The position numbers were made by a program, and so were the translations under genes. Of a DNA stretch of 64,000 nt, positions 1 through 9,585 are shown piece after piece. Position 1 is the stretch's first letter. Each line of letters opens with the position of its first letter. Origin of the DNA: Kitagawia praeruptora (Eukaryota > Streptophyta > Magnoliopsida > Apiales > Apiaceae); assembly GCA_037693485.1 (NCBI GenBank), contig CM075348.1, positions 125,127,609-125,191,608 on the forward strand. The letters are read 5' to 3'. The notes under the pieces were generated by a model. That model was not told the DNA's origin. It saw nothing but the letters and a program-made list of their open reading frames with translations, and searched no databases.

Positions 1-468
1 AATTTGGACGATCATGAGATTGAGTCTTTTATTAAACAAGATTTTCAATTGCATAGCGAGACCAATCGAGAGCTTCACGAATCTTTTAAAGATTTGACCT
101 CGGAAGAGCTATTTGGAGAGATGAATAATATTCGTTCCAAATTTGAAACCCAACATAAGGATAGTTCTTGTGATCCTATTTCTGTTGGTAAAACATTTTT
201 CGAAGAGCCACCCCCACCTGTTTCTATTTCTACATTTTCCACTCGTGCTCCATCTTTCATCGAAACTCATAATATTCATGACCAGCATCTTATCGTAATT
301 AATTTGCTTAAACAACAAAAAGAAGCATCTTCGTGGTCTATGAATATGAGTTTTATTCTTGCGCCTAATCGGATTGTTCGAGTGGTCTATGCTATTTTTG
401 TGGGTGAGTTTCTAAAATATGATTTGTGTGTAACAAAGATAGTTTTTCCAAGAGCAGGTATTGATTAG
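1..468 (+). CDS. C-terminal end of an unrecognised ORF in element F
   Basis: The frame is already open at base 1 and stops with TAG at 466-468, giving at least 154 residues. The protein is hydrophilic in its first half, with many Asp, Glu and Ser residues, then has a Pro-rich patch (EEPPPPVS, about residue 67) and a more hydrophobic C-terminus. I recognise no catalytic motif. Its position, between the unseen pol and the long 3' spacer, suits either the last part of the polyprotein or an extra 3' ORF of an Athila-like element; an ancient, decaying remnant is equally possible. There is no upstream sequence to define a start codon. Confidence 0.4.
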   Translation, partial: NLDDHEIESFIKQDFQLHSETNRELHESFKDLTSEELFGEMNNIRSKFETQHKDSSCDPISVGKTFFEEPPPPVSISTFSTRAPSFIETHNIHDQHLIVINLLKQQKEASSWSMNMSFILAPNRIVRVVYAIFVGEFLKYDLCVTKIVFPRAGID

Positions 469-498
469 TAAATATTTGTTTTGTACCTCCCCTCGTGT

Positions 499-517
499 AA
501 GATAGGTATGGGGGAGG
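499..517 (+). other. Internal PPT-like site 1 in F
   Basis: The purine run AGATAGGTATGGGGGAGG matches the true pre-LTR tract at 2338-2351 over GATAGGTATGGGGG, but lies 1.84 kb upstream of the LTR. It could be a second plus-strand priming site or a relic of a rearranged 3' end. Confidence 0.4.
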
Positions 518-641
518 ATGCGTGTGCGTGTGTGTGTTGTTTTTCTTTCGTAGTTTTTTTAGAAATTTTCAGTCTCCGTCATCCCTTATCAGGTATTTCC
601 TCAACTTTATCCTTTCTCATTTCTCATTTCTCTTGCATTCA

Positions 642-679
642 CATACATTGAGGACAATGCATGATTTAGGTATGGGGGG
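642..679 (+). other. Internal hairpin plus PPT-like module in F
   Basis: The arms CATACATTG and CAATGCATG flank an AGGA loop (642-663, 8 of 9 positions pair), followed 4 nt later by AGGTATGGGGGG (668-679). The same order, hairpin with AGGA loop then AGGTATGGGGG, occurs at F's real 3' PPT (2316-2351), with different arm sequences. This copy is followed by ordinary AT-rich spacer, not by an LTR start. Confidence 0.45.
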
Positions 680-2162
680 TTTTTAGTGTAAATATATAAA
701 TTTGAAAAATCCAAAAAAATTAAAAAAATCAAAAAATCAAAAAGAGTTCTTTTTCTAGTTTTGTTAATTGATTACTAGTTGCTTGATGCACCCTTACATG
801 CTTTGATAATCTTATGATCCATTAACTTTTACTTGAGAAGTGATTTGCTAAAGTTCTTGTTCACACACTTACACTAGCAAGGTGAAGCTAGTAGGCTTAA
901 TTGAATTGTGCATGATATTAGAAGGACATGATTAGGTGTAAGATGATTTGGTCTTTATGCTTTGAGTACAAGTAGGTGCATTAAGGATACCATTTCTTGA
1001 GATTAATTATGTTTTACTACACCAAGTGAGATTTTGAGCCTATATGCATATCTTTTGCATTTATATTCTTTTGCTTGAGTGTCCACTTGTCATTTGCATT
1101 GTTAGCCCTTGTTTGAGTTCCTCTTGAAATGCATGACATTAACTAATGATAAAATGATAAAGGCACTTAGGAAAAAACCTATATTTCCAAAAATATCCAC
1201 ACCATGCTTACGTGATCAATTAGTTAACCCTTTGAGCTTAATCATATTCTTTCGGTGACACACCACATTACTCGCCTAAGACCTATTTCTTGTTTAGCCT
1301 TACGTATTCTTGATCCCATTTTGTCAAAGGCTAGTAGGAACTTAAGGGAGCAATAAGGTGTGTGAAATAGGGTTACTTTTGTTCATAACTTTTGAGGAAA
1401 TATTTGTTGTTACCTTGTTAGTCGATTTTCAAAATCAAATCTAAAGGAGGATTATTGTTACATTTATTTAGCTCTCATAAAAATAAAGAAAAAAATGAAA
1501 ATGAAAAAAAAGAAAAAAAAAAGAAGAAAAAGTAAAAAATATATATGAGAGCATACTTATGTTTTTTGTAATCCTCCTTCATTACGACTATTCAAGGCTT
1601 TTTGTTGAAAATTGAAAATAAATTGTGTGGGGAGAGAAGTTTGGTGTTGTGTATGATATTCATGGTAACTACTAGCTTTTGACACTTCACCATATTCTGG
1701 CCTTTCTTGACATACCTTGTCCCTAGCCCCATTACAACCCTAATAAAGACCTTTTGATTGTCATTATTAATGTACGTTGTGATTCAAGTTGGGATGATAC
1801 CAAGTGTCAAGCATGCATTTGATTTAGTTGGAATTGAGTGATACAATTACCCTTGTTCTTGAGTGAATATTCTTTTCTGAGTGAAAGGTGAGGTATTGCT
1901 TATCTGTTTTTTGCATAAGAGATCTCAAGTTTTGACTCTGAGGTGTGCCATTGTAGACTTAGCATGATTACCAATAATTTTTGCACTTGACATGAACTTG
2001 TGATCACTCTTGCATTTTCTTTAAGTAGACTATGTGAATCCTTGCACTTTGCACACCAAGACTTTGCAAATTCATTTTGATTCTTAAGTTGATGTGTAAT
2101 GAGAGGACATGTATGTGTGGTGTGCATTGCCATGTGATCTTTTAATCAAACTAGATAGAATT

Positions 2163-2260
2163 TTGTGGGTACATTCACTATAGGCCCTCACGAGACCTCA
2201 CTCGTCCACTAGGGCTGCCTAGGGGTTTAAAGGGCTTGTTGCATATGCCAAATGCAACCG
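2163..2260 (+). other. Conserved two-hairpin island in the F spacer
   Basis: About 95 bp that is roughly 95% identical to element C (+ coordinates 34321-34420, opposite strand), although neighbouring spacer sequence is hardly alignable. Two inverted repeats are visible. Hairpin 1 has outer arms GGCCCT (2183-2188) and AGGGCT (2211-2216), and inner arms ACGAG (2190-2194) and CTCGT (2201-2205). Hairpin 2 has arms GTTGCAT (2238-2244) and ATGCAAC (2252-2258). In C the outermost pair of hairpin 2 is A-T instead of G-C, a paired change. The function is unknown; a role in packaging, dimerisation, translation or plus-strand synthesis is only inference. Confidence 0.6.
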
Positions 2261-2315
2261 TCACACCTACGAAAAGGAGTATAGGACATGCATCTAGATT
2301 TTATTTTTGTTTTTG

Positions 2316-2355
2316 TTTTACTCGAGGACGAGCAAAAGATAGGTATGGGGGCATT
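2316..2355 (+). other. PPT and upstream AGGA-loop hairpin of F
   Basis: The arms TTTTACTCG (2316-2324) and CGAGCAAAA (2329-2337) flank an AGGA loop, with one A/C mismatch. The polypurine tract AGGTATGGGGG (2341-2351) follows, then CATT and the LTR start TGATAAG at 2356. The PPT is where plus-strand DNA synthesis is primed in LTR elements (known biology). The hairpin is an observation. Confidence 0.65.
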
Positions 2356-4231
2356 TGATAAGTGCATATTTTTGCATATTTTTATTACCTATTTATTGCT
2401 TGAACTCGTATTTTAATAATTTATTTTGTTGCATTTCAGGAAATTCGTGAATAAATAAAGAAATGGCAAAATAAAGAAATAAAGTGCAAGGAAAGGAAAA
2501 AGAGGAAGAAAAAAGACAAAAAAGAAAAAGAGGAAAAAGAATTAGGAGTTTGGTGGAAAGGGAATCTTGGAGGACACATGGAAGGTGGAGATCATCCCAA
2601 CACACTTAAAAAGTGTATGGCCAAGATCAAGTCTACCAAAGCTTAATGGGGAAGGAATCTTTTAATGGCTAGGATTACACCACCACACAAACCAAATGTA
2701 GGGCCAAGATTTACCCACACCCCCCTAAACCCTAATTCCCATCCTATAAATACCCCCTCATTTCCCTTGTATTTTTCAACTTAGAGTAGAGTAGGAGTAG
2801 TGTAGTGTAGTTTAGGATAGTTTTAGGGTAGATTTAATTTCTTGTTTTAGTTTTAAATTTTGTAAACACTCCTCTTTTTATTTAATGCAATTTTCATTTC
2901 CTTTAATTTCGTGTCTTGCTCTTTCGTTTTCGTTGCCTTGTTTCGTTATTTTCGTAAATCCGTTTAGTGGACAAAGTAGCGAAATGCTAACCACTAAGGG
3001 TTGAGAGTAACGAAATTTTGGTTGTGTATTCGTAGTTTAATTTAGTTTTAAATCGTCATTTTAGCGTAATCTTAATTTCATGTCGTAGTTAATTTCTTTG
3101 TGTCTCGTTTTTAATTTTTAATTCGAAGCAACTTAATTAGCCTCCCCTGTTTTCGATTCCAACACAAATACACACAGCCTCTGTTCTTTTCTACACAAAT
3201 CAAATCCATTCCCTTAGTTTCATTTTCTTTTCGATTGAAACAAAACAACTTCTCTGTTCTTCTTTGTCGATTCCAACCTTAACCCCTCTCCTTCCTCTTC
3301 TCGTTTTGTTTTGTTCGATCTTCCCCTGTTCTTGTTCCCCTCCTTTGATTGTAATCTTCGTCGATTTCTTACTTTCTTTAGCAAGTTAAATGTCTGTAGT
3401 TTGAGTGATGAGTTTAAATTTTGCTGGGTTTTCGCATCTTCTTCATTGAGTTCGCAGGTTGTGGTTGTTTGCCGAGTCTTCGAGTTGATTTATTGCAGTT
3501 GTTTCCGAGCTGTTTTCCGAGTTTTTTTTATTATTGTTCGCGTCTTTGTGGCGAGTATTGCTGTGTAGTTAATTGCTAATGGTTGTTGATTTCACGAGTT
3601 CGTTTTTTGCAATGTTGGTTTCTGTGTTCCCGAGTTACTTTTGTTAATTCTGTTTAATTGTCTTGTTATTCTGGTTGATTGGCTGAGTTGCTGTGACGTT
3701 CCTGGGTTCTGTGTTTAGCTGGTTTCGCTGCTGAGTCGAGTTGGGTGTTTACTTCGAGTTTTCTGCGTTTGTTTCTGTTCGATTTGCTATGTTTTGTTCT
3801 GAATCGTGTTGTTGCGAGTTATGATTTTAGCCGAGTTTTGATCCTGTTTGATCGAGCTGAATTCCAAATTTTAAGTTTCTGTTTCTTTACGCAAATTATG
3901 AGATTGATCATTTTAGGATTGTTGGTGATTATTTTGGCTAGTTAATTTATAAACAAATCATGTTGAATTTTTTTAGATTCTGTAAATAAAATCTAGTCTA
4001 ATTTTAAAATTTTAAAGTAATCAATTTTTCTTAGTTTTTGTTAATTAGATTAAATTTTCTTTTAGGAATTAATTAGTATAAATCCAAAATTCTCAAAAAA
4101 ATCAATTGTTCTAATTCGATTAAATTAAACATTAAGGTTTGCGAAAATATTAGTCTCTGTGGATCGATATCTGAAATACTAAAACGAGATCGTGCGCTTG
4201 CGATTTAAATTGTATTTATTTTAGCACAACA
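2356..4231 (+). repeat. 3' LTR of element F
   Basis: About 1.88 kb, starting TGATAAGTGC directly after the PPT and ending CACAACA just before unrelated sequence next to the PPR gene. It contains a TATA box and, downstream of it, a long T- and G-rich U5-like stretch with no real coding capacity. The right end is placed by the TG...CA rule and the change of sequence character, not by comparison with a second LTR, so it may be off by some bases. Confidence 0.65.
2745..2752 (+). promoter_or_regulatory. TATA box in the F LTR
   Basis: TATAAATA follows a C-rich segment (CCCATCC) inside the LTR, about 390 bp from its start. Transcription would be expected to begin about 30 bp downstream, near 2780, which would mark the U3/R border. 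Confidence 0.55.
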
Positions 4232-4952
4232 GCTTCATATGAAGGAAATTCATCAACTCTCTTGCTATGCTATTCTCTCAAAAAAAGCCTAGTTGTTCAG
4301 AATAGATCATAAGGATATCTGTAATATGTTATTGACTTGCTGCTTTTAACAGATAGTACGTTGTTTTATGTATGCATGTTCTCTCTCTAACTGGAGTAAG
4401 CTAAGAATTACCCAATTTAAATATTATTCTGCAAGGTCCCAGGATCTCAAAATAGGTTCCTAAAATGGTTTCATTTTAAGGTAATTTCCGAACAGGTACT
4501 TCAATTTTCAAGTACAAACCTGACCATTCATGAGAGGCAAGCAAGTTCGATTTTCTAGTATGATTGTCAATAAGAAAGTTTTGCATCTTAAGACGCAGAA
4601 GATTAAATTACTGTTTTGGTTGGCAGGTTAAAATTTTGAATTCCACGTGTCAGATGAATACGCATTGTAGACCATAAAATCAAAGTTATGTAAAGCAGAA
4701 AAACGAACATAAACAGGAAACTTGATTAGTAAGATCTAACCTTATCTGTTAAAGAGACATGTTGACATGTGCTTCTGCAGTAGGCCATCCTTGAGGAGAG
4801 GTACCTTCACTGAGGCAGAACCCACTTAAGTCCTTTATCCTGAAGTAATACCAGACGTCAATTTATCCATAAAAGCAAGAAAGACCTACATTAACAACTA
4901 CTGACAAAAAACTTGCAATAAGAGTTACCTAATGAAATCTGCCTGCCGGAAC
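4232..4952. other. Intergenic: F LTR to PPR stop codon
   Basis: About 720 bp of AT-rich single-copy-looking sequence. On the minus strand it is the region downstream of the PPR stop codon and should hold that gene's 3' UTR. A minus-strand AG|GTAACT near 4926-4933 could be a 3'-UTR intron donor, but I see nothing that proves it. No other gene is visible. Confidence 0.5.
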
Positions 4953-6812
4953 TCAAACAATGTCACTTTGTTTTAAATCTACAGGATCCCTTAAACAATT
5001 ATGTATTTCTGCAAGCAACGCATATATCTCATTAGCCTTTGGGTGTGCTTTATCCCCTTTTCGAAATTCATAAACTACACCATCCACTTCAATTAAACTA
5101 CAACCAGGATTCTTTTTAATGTTCATTTCCTTCATCGCTTTTCTCAATGTTGATGCTTCCCTCCATCTATCTGATGAAGAGTATATATTTGACATGAGAA
5201 CATAGGCACCGTCCCTCTCAGACTCAATCCTTTCAAGTTTTTCCATTACATTCTTCCCAAGCTCAACTTGCCCATGAATCCTACAAGCTCCTAATAAAGC
5301 ACCCCAAACGGAGGCATCAGGCACAATTGGCATTTCTTTGATTAGTTCCTCAGCTTCAATCACTAATCCTGCCCGACCCAAAAGGTCAACCATGATGCAG
5401 TAGTGCGCGACTTGAGGTTCAAGATTAAAAACCTTTGACATGTTAGCAAAATGCTTATACCCATCCTCCAATAGTCCTGCATGACTACATGCCATGAGAA
5501 CACCAATAAATGTGACATCATTTGGTTCAATTTCCATCTTTCTCATCTCTAAGAAAACTTCAAGTGCTCTTTCACCTTGCCCATTCAAGGCTAACCCAAT
5601 GATCATGGTTGAATATGTATATACATCCTTCCGCTTCATGTTACAAAACACTCCTAAGGCTTTAGCTATGCTTCCGCACTTTGCATATGTGTCTATAAGT
5701 GCATTACCTAGAAAACCATCAACTTTAAGATGATGCCTATCTATGTATGCGTGAATCCAAGTCCCCAATTCAAGTCCCCCTAAATTCGCACACGATTTAA
5801 GCACGCCAACTAAAGTAACAGCATCCGGTTTGACACCTTCACTCTGCATCTTACTGAACACATTTATGGCCTCCCTAAACTTCCCTTGTTGAGACAAACC
5901 CAATATCATGGAGTTCCAGGAAACCACATTTTTTACAGGCATCTCTTTAAAGACCTTACGAGCAAACTCAGCACTGCCACATTTTAAGTACATATCCACC
6001 AATGCATTTCCGACAAACACATCAAATTTCACCTTACGATCACACATATACTCATGAACTTTCCTCCCAAGACTTAAATCACCTAATTTTGCAATTGCGG
6101 AAATTACTATCACCATTGTCATCTCATCAGCCCTGATACCTTCACCACACATTTCAAAAAACAAATGTACTCCTTCCCTCCAATACCCCATATCCACATA
6201 ACCTTGAATCAAGGTAGTCCACGACACCAAATCCCTTTCCGTAGTTCCACTAAACAACTTCCTCGTTCTCTCAACACCACCACAAACCGCATACAATCTC
6301 ATCAAATTATTCACCACATATAAATCAGACACAAACCCATCTTTAACCACATGTGCATGAACTTGTTCACCTTCTTTCAATGCACATAATCGCGTACACG
6401 CCTTAAAAACAAAAGGGTATGTATAGTTATCAGGAAAAAGGCCATTTTCAAGCATTTCAGCAAAAACTAACATAGCCACCAATGAGTTTTCATCATTCTT
6501 GGTACTCGAAAAACACCGAATAATAGCATTGTATGAAATAATATCTGGTTCAGGCAATTTAGCAAACAGGGAGTATGCATACGTTGGATCATAGGAAGAA
6601 GAAAACCCAGGATAAAAGGATAAGGATTTGGTGAATAAAAATTGGTGAAAATGAATGGGTGGGCTTGTTTTAATGAGAAAAGCATGGATTTGCTTGAGTT
6701 CTTGTAGGGATTTACACAATTTGAGCTTCTCTTCAATAGATAATCCCAGGTAGCTAGCATTTAGAGTATGTGATGTTAGCACAGAGGAAGAAAAGTTCTT
6801 GAATATCCCCAT
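4953..6812 (-). CDS. Pentatricopeptide repeat protein, PLS class, E subgroup
   Basis: A single uninterrupted 619-residue frame, ATG at 6812-6810 and TGA at 4953-4955, as expected for the mostly intronless plant PPR family. Tandem ~35-residue PPR motifs run from about residue 60 to 530, with typical phrases such as VSWTTLIQGYV, NALVDMYLKCG, VVSWNSMILGL, NALIDTYAKCG and DASVWGALLGACRIHG. The C-terminus has an E-type domain (NPGCSLIEVDGVVYEF, then KAHPKANEIYALL) and no DYW deaminase domain. PLS-E proteins bind organellar RNA and usually act in C-to-U editing with a DYW partner in mitochondria or plastids (family knowledge); target and organelle are not determined here. The reading frame looks intact. 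Oddity: a hAT-like element abuts the start codon, so the original 5' leader is displaced by about 780 bp. Confidence 0.93.
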   Translation of the reverse strand: MGIFKNFSSSVLTSHTLNASYLGLSIEEKLKLCKSLQELKQIHAFLIKTSPPIHFHQFLFTKSLSFYPGFSSSYDPTYAYSLFAKLPEPDIISYNAIIRCFSSTKNDENSLVAMLVFAEMLENGLFPDNYTYPFVFKACTRLCALKEGEQVHAHVVKDGFVSDLYVVNNLMRLYAVCGGVERTRKLFSGTTERDLVSWTTLIQGYVDMGYWREGVHLFFEMCGEGIRADEMTMVIVISAIAKLGDLSLGRKVHEYMCDRKVKFDVFVGNALVDMYLKCGSAEFARKVFKEMPVKNVVSWNSMILGLSQQGKFREAINVFSKMQSEGVKPDAVTLVGVLKSCANLGGLELGTWIHAYIDRHHLKVDGFLGNALIDTYAKCGSIAKALGVFCNMKRKDVYTYSTMIIGLALNGQGERALEVFLEMRKMEIEPNDVTFIGVLMACSHAGLLEDGYKHFANMSKVFNLEPQVAHYCIMVDLLGRAGLVIEAEELIKEMPIVPDASVWGALLGACRIHGQVELGKNVMEKLERIESERDGAYVLMSNIYSSSDRWREASTLRKAMKEMNIKKNPGCSLIEVDGVVYEFRKGDKAHPKANEIYALLAEIHNCLRDPVDLKQSDIV

Positions 6813-6817
6813 TGTGC

Positions 6818-7599
6818 TAGGGATGGCAACGGGTTGGATCGGGTTGGATATCTGTGATATCCAAATCCAAACCTGAATCCTTAATCCAAATCCAAATCCA
6901 AATCCAATCCAAATCCAAATGGATTTGGAAATTCAAAATCCAAATCCGATCCACCGGGTTTGGATCGGGTTCGGGTTTTGTCCAAACCCGAAAATTTTAA
7001 TTCTTTGTAAAAAAGTAGTAATATTCTTTTAATCTAAATTTTCATAAAAATTAAAATTACAATAGCAAATAAATATCTAGATTTCATAGACATGAAAATA
7101 AATAAGTCCAAGTTACACCACTATTAATATCTAAAGACATAAAAATTAAAATACAATTGCAAATAAATATCCACATAGGCAGAGTGTAGACTAGAAGACT
7201 AGCAGTAGCACATCATGTGTATCAAAATTGCCTGAACTAAGAAATTTCATAGTAGCACAGCATGTATATCAAAATTGCCTGAACAAAATTACCTAGTGTA
7301 ACTAAGTAACGGGTATTTATTTTTAAGGAATAAATTATAATATATATATATATATATATTATAATTTATATATGTATATATATCGGGTTTTTTTCGGGTT
7401 TCGGGTTTGGATCGGGTTTTCGGGTTTCGGGTTTGGATCGGGTTGGATATAGCTAATATCCAAATCCAAATCCAAACTCTTTCGGGTTTAAAAATCAAAT
7501 CCAAATCCAAATCCAAATCCAAAAAATCGGGTTCGGTAAGATCCAATCGGGTCGAATTGGATCGGGTATCCATCGGATCAGTTTTTTTTGCCATCCATA
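6818..7599. mobile_element. hAT-like non-autonomous DNA transposon next to the PPR start
   Basis: About 780 bp bounded by TAGGGATGGCAA at the left and TTGCCATCCATA at the right, which are inverted copies matching at 11 of 12 positions. The subterminal regions are full of GGGTTTGGATCGGG and AATCCAAATCC motifs in opposite orientations, a style I associate with plant hAT MITE-like elements. The flanks CATTGTGC (6810-6817) and ATTGCTGC (7600-7607) look like an imperfect 8-bp duplication, which would fit hAT. There is no transposase; the open frames inside (7289-7609 minus, 7407-7616 plus) are low-complexity products of the GGGTTTGGAT repeats. Confidence 0.65.
7331..7368. repeat. 38-bp AT palindrome inside the hAT-like element
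   Basis: TAAATTATAATA followed by an alternating AT run and TATTATAATTTA reads the same on both strands. It could extrude as a cruciform. It is followed by a further TATATA stretch to about 7382. Confidence 0.8.
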
Positions 7600-7799
7600 A
7601 TTGCTGCATAGGATAACTTCAAAATGCTTGGTGGTCCTATGTAGAGTCGGCTTTGTCTTAACATTTTGCCAAACTCAAAATTACATCCGAAAATTTAGTG
7701 TTTTGCATTTGTTTTTTATTTTTGTTTTTGGGTACGCTACAAAATGAAAATATACCAAATAAATAAATAAATATAAATCTCTTCTCTTTCTATAAATAA
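7600..7799. other. Sequence between the hAT-like and Helitron-like elements
   Basis: About 200 bp, AT-rich. The first part is the original upstream flank of the PPR gene, displaced by the hAT-like insertion, and may hold its promoter. No clear TATA box or gene is visible. Confidence 0.4.
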
Positions 7800-9143
7800 T
7801 TAGCAATATTGCCCGTGCTTCGCACACGGAATGATATTTATTTTGTTGATTTTATAATTTATTTACAGTTTCTTAATGTCGTACATTTATGACGTTATTC
7901 ATCTCGAAATAATTTTTTTGTAAAATCATATTACGGTCATGTTATTGTTCTCTGTTCTATTTTAACCAAAAATATCACATGTACGTGCGATAGTAATGTT
8001 GAGCTAGTACTTCCATACGATCTAAATAACGTTGAGCACGTATTTCATTTATAAACAAACCAAACTTAAGATTTTTAAAATTTAAACCAAACATCCTTGG
8101 TACTTGGACCAAAAATTCATAACAAAGCAATAATGAAAAATTCATGATAATCAAAATACAGCAACAATATAAACAATCCAAATGAAGTATCAATAACCAA
8201 CTCCAAATAACAAATATATCGATAATGCTTTCAAGGCTTAAGATCATCAAAGTAGCTCCAGAGATTCATGTGATTCATTTCTCTTGTCAACAATAACACT
8301 TCATAAGTTTGTAGATTTACTTGGTTCAATAGCCAATTAAAAATAAAATGGCAGAATTTTTAGAGATAATGTTAAAACCATTGTAATATTCTTGCTAGTA
8401 GTTTTGCTGAACTTGGAGTAGTTCCACTATCGAACAATTCAGCGACATTGTTCAGAAACATATGAAATTAAGTAAAACATTAACAATTCTGAATGGTTGC
8501 AGTTAGTGTACCATTAACAAAATTGATTCATGTTCTAAAACCATATTGAAATACTAATTTCTGTAAATGTTGAAAGTCTTGGATAAGTCATTGTTCCTTG
8601 AGACATTTCAGAAGTTGAGGTGGAAGAATCATAAGCATTAGTTACATAATAGAGACGACTGCCTGAATTGATTTTGTCCTTTTCAAGTTGTATCTTCAGC
8701 TTAATGTCTTTTCCATTAATTTCCTTAATCTTTGGATGGAAAGATATGGTTGACTGTACATGTAAATTTAGAATAGTTATATAAAGGCTGGTATTACATT
8801 ATCAATTTATAGGCAATGGAACAATAAACGTAACTATGTAATAAGGCTAGTAGCAAACCTTAATCATGTCAGATTGCAGTTTTGTTGCAGTCATACCAAT
8901 CAATCTTCTAGCAGCGCGATCATTAATATGAATATACTTATTTATATAAGGGCTTAATGATCCTATAGTTACCTGTAGGTAATTACCTAAACTTAAGACA
9001 CATATTATAATATAATCCGAATGCTATTTTTGTAATGCATGGATTTCTTTATTACAAAGATGTCATCCACCTTTTATACTAAAAATACTGATAACTTTAG
9101 ATAATTACAGTTAACTATAGAAACATTTTTCTAATTTACAGTT
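7800..9143 (-). mobile_element. Helitron-like remnant, minus strand (right boundary unknown)
   Basis: On the minus strand an imperfect hairpin, CCGTGTGCGAAGCACGG (+ coordinates 7813-7829), is followed 9 nt later by CTAA (7803-7800) and then T. That is the arrangement of a Helitron 3' end (hairpin, short gap, CTRR, host T). Upstream on the same strand lies a fragment resembling the C-terminal OB-fold region of replication protein A, which plant Helitrons often carry. No Rep/helicase frame and no 5' TC end were found, and the tandem array from 9144 may or may not belong to the same element. Given only these two signals, treat the call as provisional. Confidence 0.4.
8535..8972 (-). pseudogene. 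RPA1-like (OB-fold C-terminal) fragment, two exons
   Basis: On the minus strand, exon 1 (8972-8859) is preceded by an acceptor-like CTACAG and ends AAG before GTTTG. Exon 2 (8753-8535) follows an ACATGTACAG acceptor and stops with TAG at 8537-8535. Joined, the frame stays open for about 110 codons. Readable phrases are NDRAARRLIGMTATKL in exon 1 and FHPKIKEINGKDIKLKIQL, then YYVTNAY, in exon 2; these resemble the C-terminal DNA-binding region of plant RPA 70-kDa subunits and of Helitron-borne relatives (recognised by pattern, not by search). Upstream exons are missing, so I treat it as a captured or decayed fragment. Confidence 0.45.
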
Positions 9144-9580
9144 TGGTAATACATTTTGCTAATTTAAACAATTAAATTTGTATAAAGCTACCCAACTTTT
9201 ATTAGAATAATAAATATCGTGACATACGTAATATCATATGTAATAAATTTTGTTTATAAAAACATGATTGTTAAATTATATATTGATTAAAGTTGCTTGG
9301 CGTCGCCTCACGTCGGCACCTCAGCGCATTTATATTAACGAAAAAAATACATATACTTGATTTATCTTCCTGTTATAATTTTTAAAAAACTTAATATTTT
9401 AATAGGACATCAATAAAATTGAAATGACACAAAGAAATAAATTAAAAATTTCTCCTCACAGTAAAGCAAAAACTTAAAACTTTCATATCATGAATCGTTA
9501 TATCTAATATTTTAAAAATTAGAAGATCAAAATTATATCATATTTCGTTTGATAATATAATTTATATAATTATAAGTATT
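9144..9580. repeat. Tandem array, left part (partial unit 0)
   Basis: From TAATACATTTTGCTAAT at about 9144 the sequence matches the units at 18501-21057. It includes the GC-rich core TGGCGTCGCCTCACG (9298-9312) and the tail ATATAATTTATATAAT. Element A inserted at 9585/18496 and split the array. Confidence 0.75.
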
Positions 9581-9585
9581 AATAA

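Larger units (their letters stand above)
469..2312 (+). other. Non-coding 3' spacer of element F
   Basis: About 1.8 kb with no credible ORF. It contains two internal PPT-like sites (499-517 and 668-679), an A-rich stretch at 705-745, and a purine-rich tract at about 1487-1545. The 2163-2260 island is annotated separately. Element C has a purine tract at a similar place on its own sense strand (+ coordinates 34988-35041), roughly 600 bp before its matching island, so the two spacers are collinear although most of their sequence has diverged. Confidence 0.65.
1..4231 (+). mobile_element. Element F: 3' part of an Athila-like Ty3/gypsy LTR retrotransposon
   Basis: The left end of the window holds the tail of a large LTR element whose 5' LTR, gag and pol lie upstream. 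Seen directly: the end of an open frame (1-468), a long non-coding spacer, a polypurine tract at 2341-2351, and an LTR that begins TGATAAGTGC at 2356 and ends near 4231 with ACAACA. Assignment to the Athila-like group rests on similarity to element C (31730-43520), which has recognisable Athila-type pol, starts its LTR with TGATAAGTGG, and shares a ~95-bp spacer island and a PPT-proximal hairpin with F. The TSD cannot be checked because the left end is outside the window. Confidence 0.8.

Noticed and set aside
3311..3945. Open frames of 85 and 66 codons in the F LTR
   Set aside because: Phe/Ser/Val-rich products of T-rich U5 sequence; no start context or family likeness.
7289..7616. Two overlapping frames with DLDLDL and IQIQIQ repeats
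   Set aside because: Translation of the GGGTTTGGAT/AATCCAAATCC repeats of the hAT-like element, not a gene.
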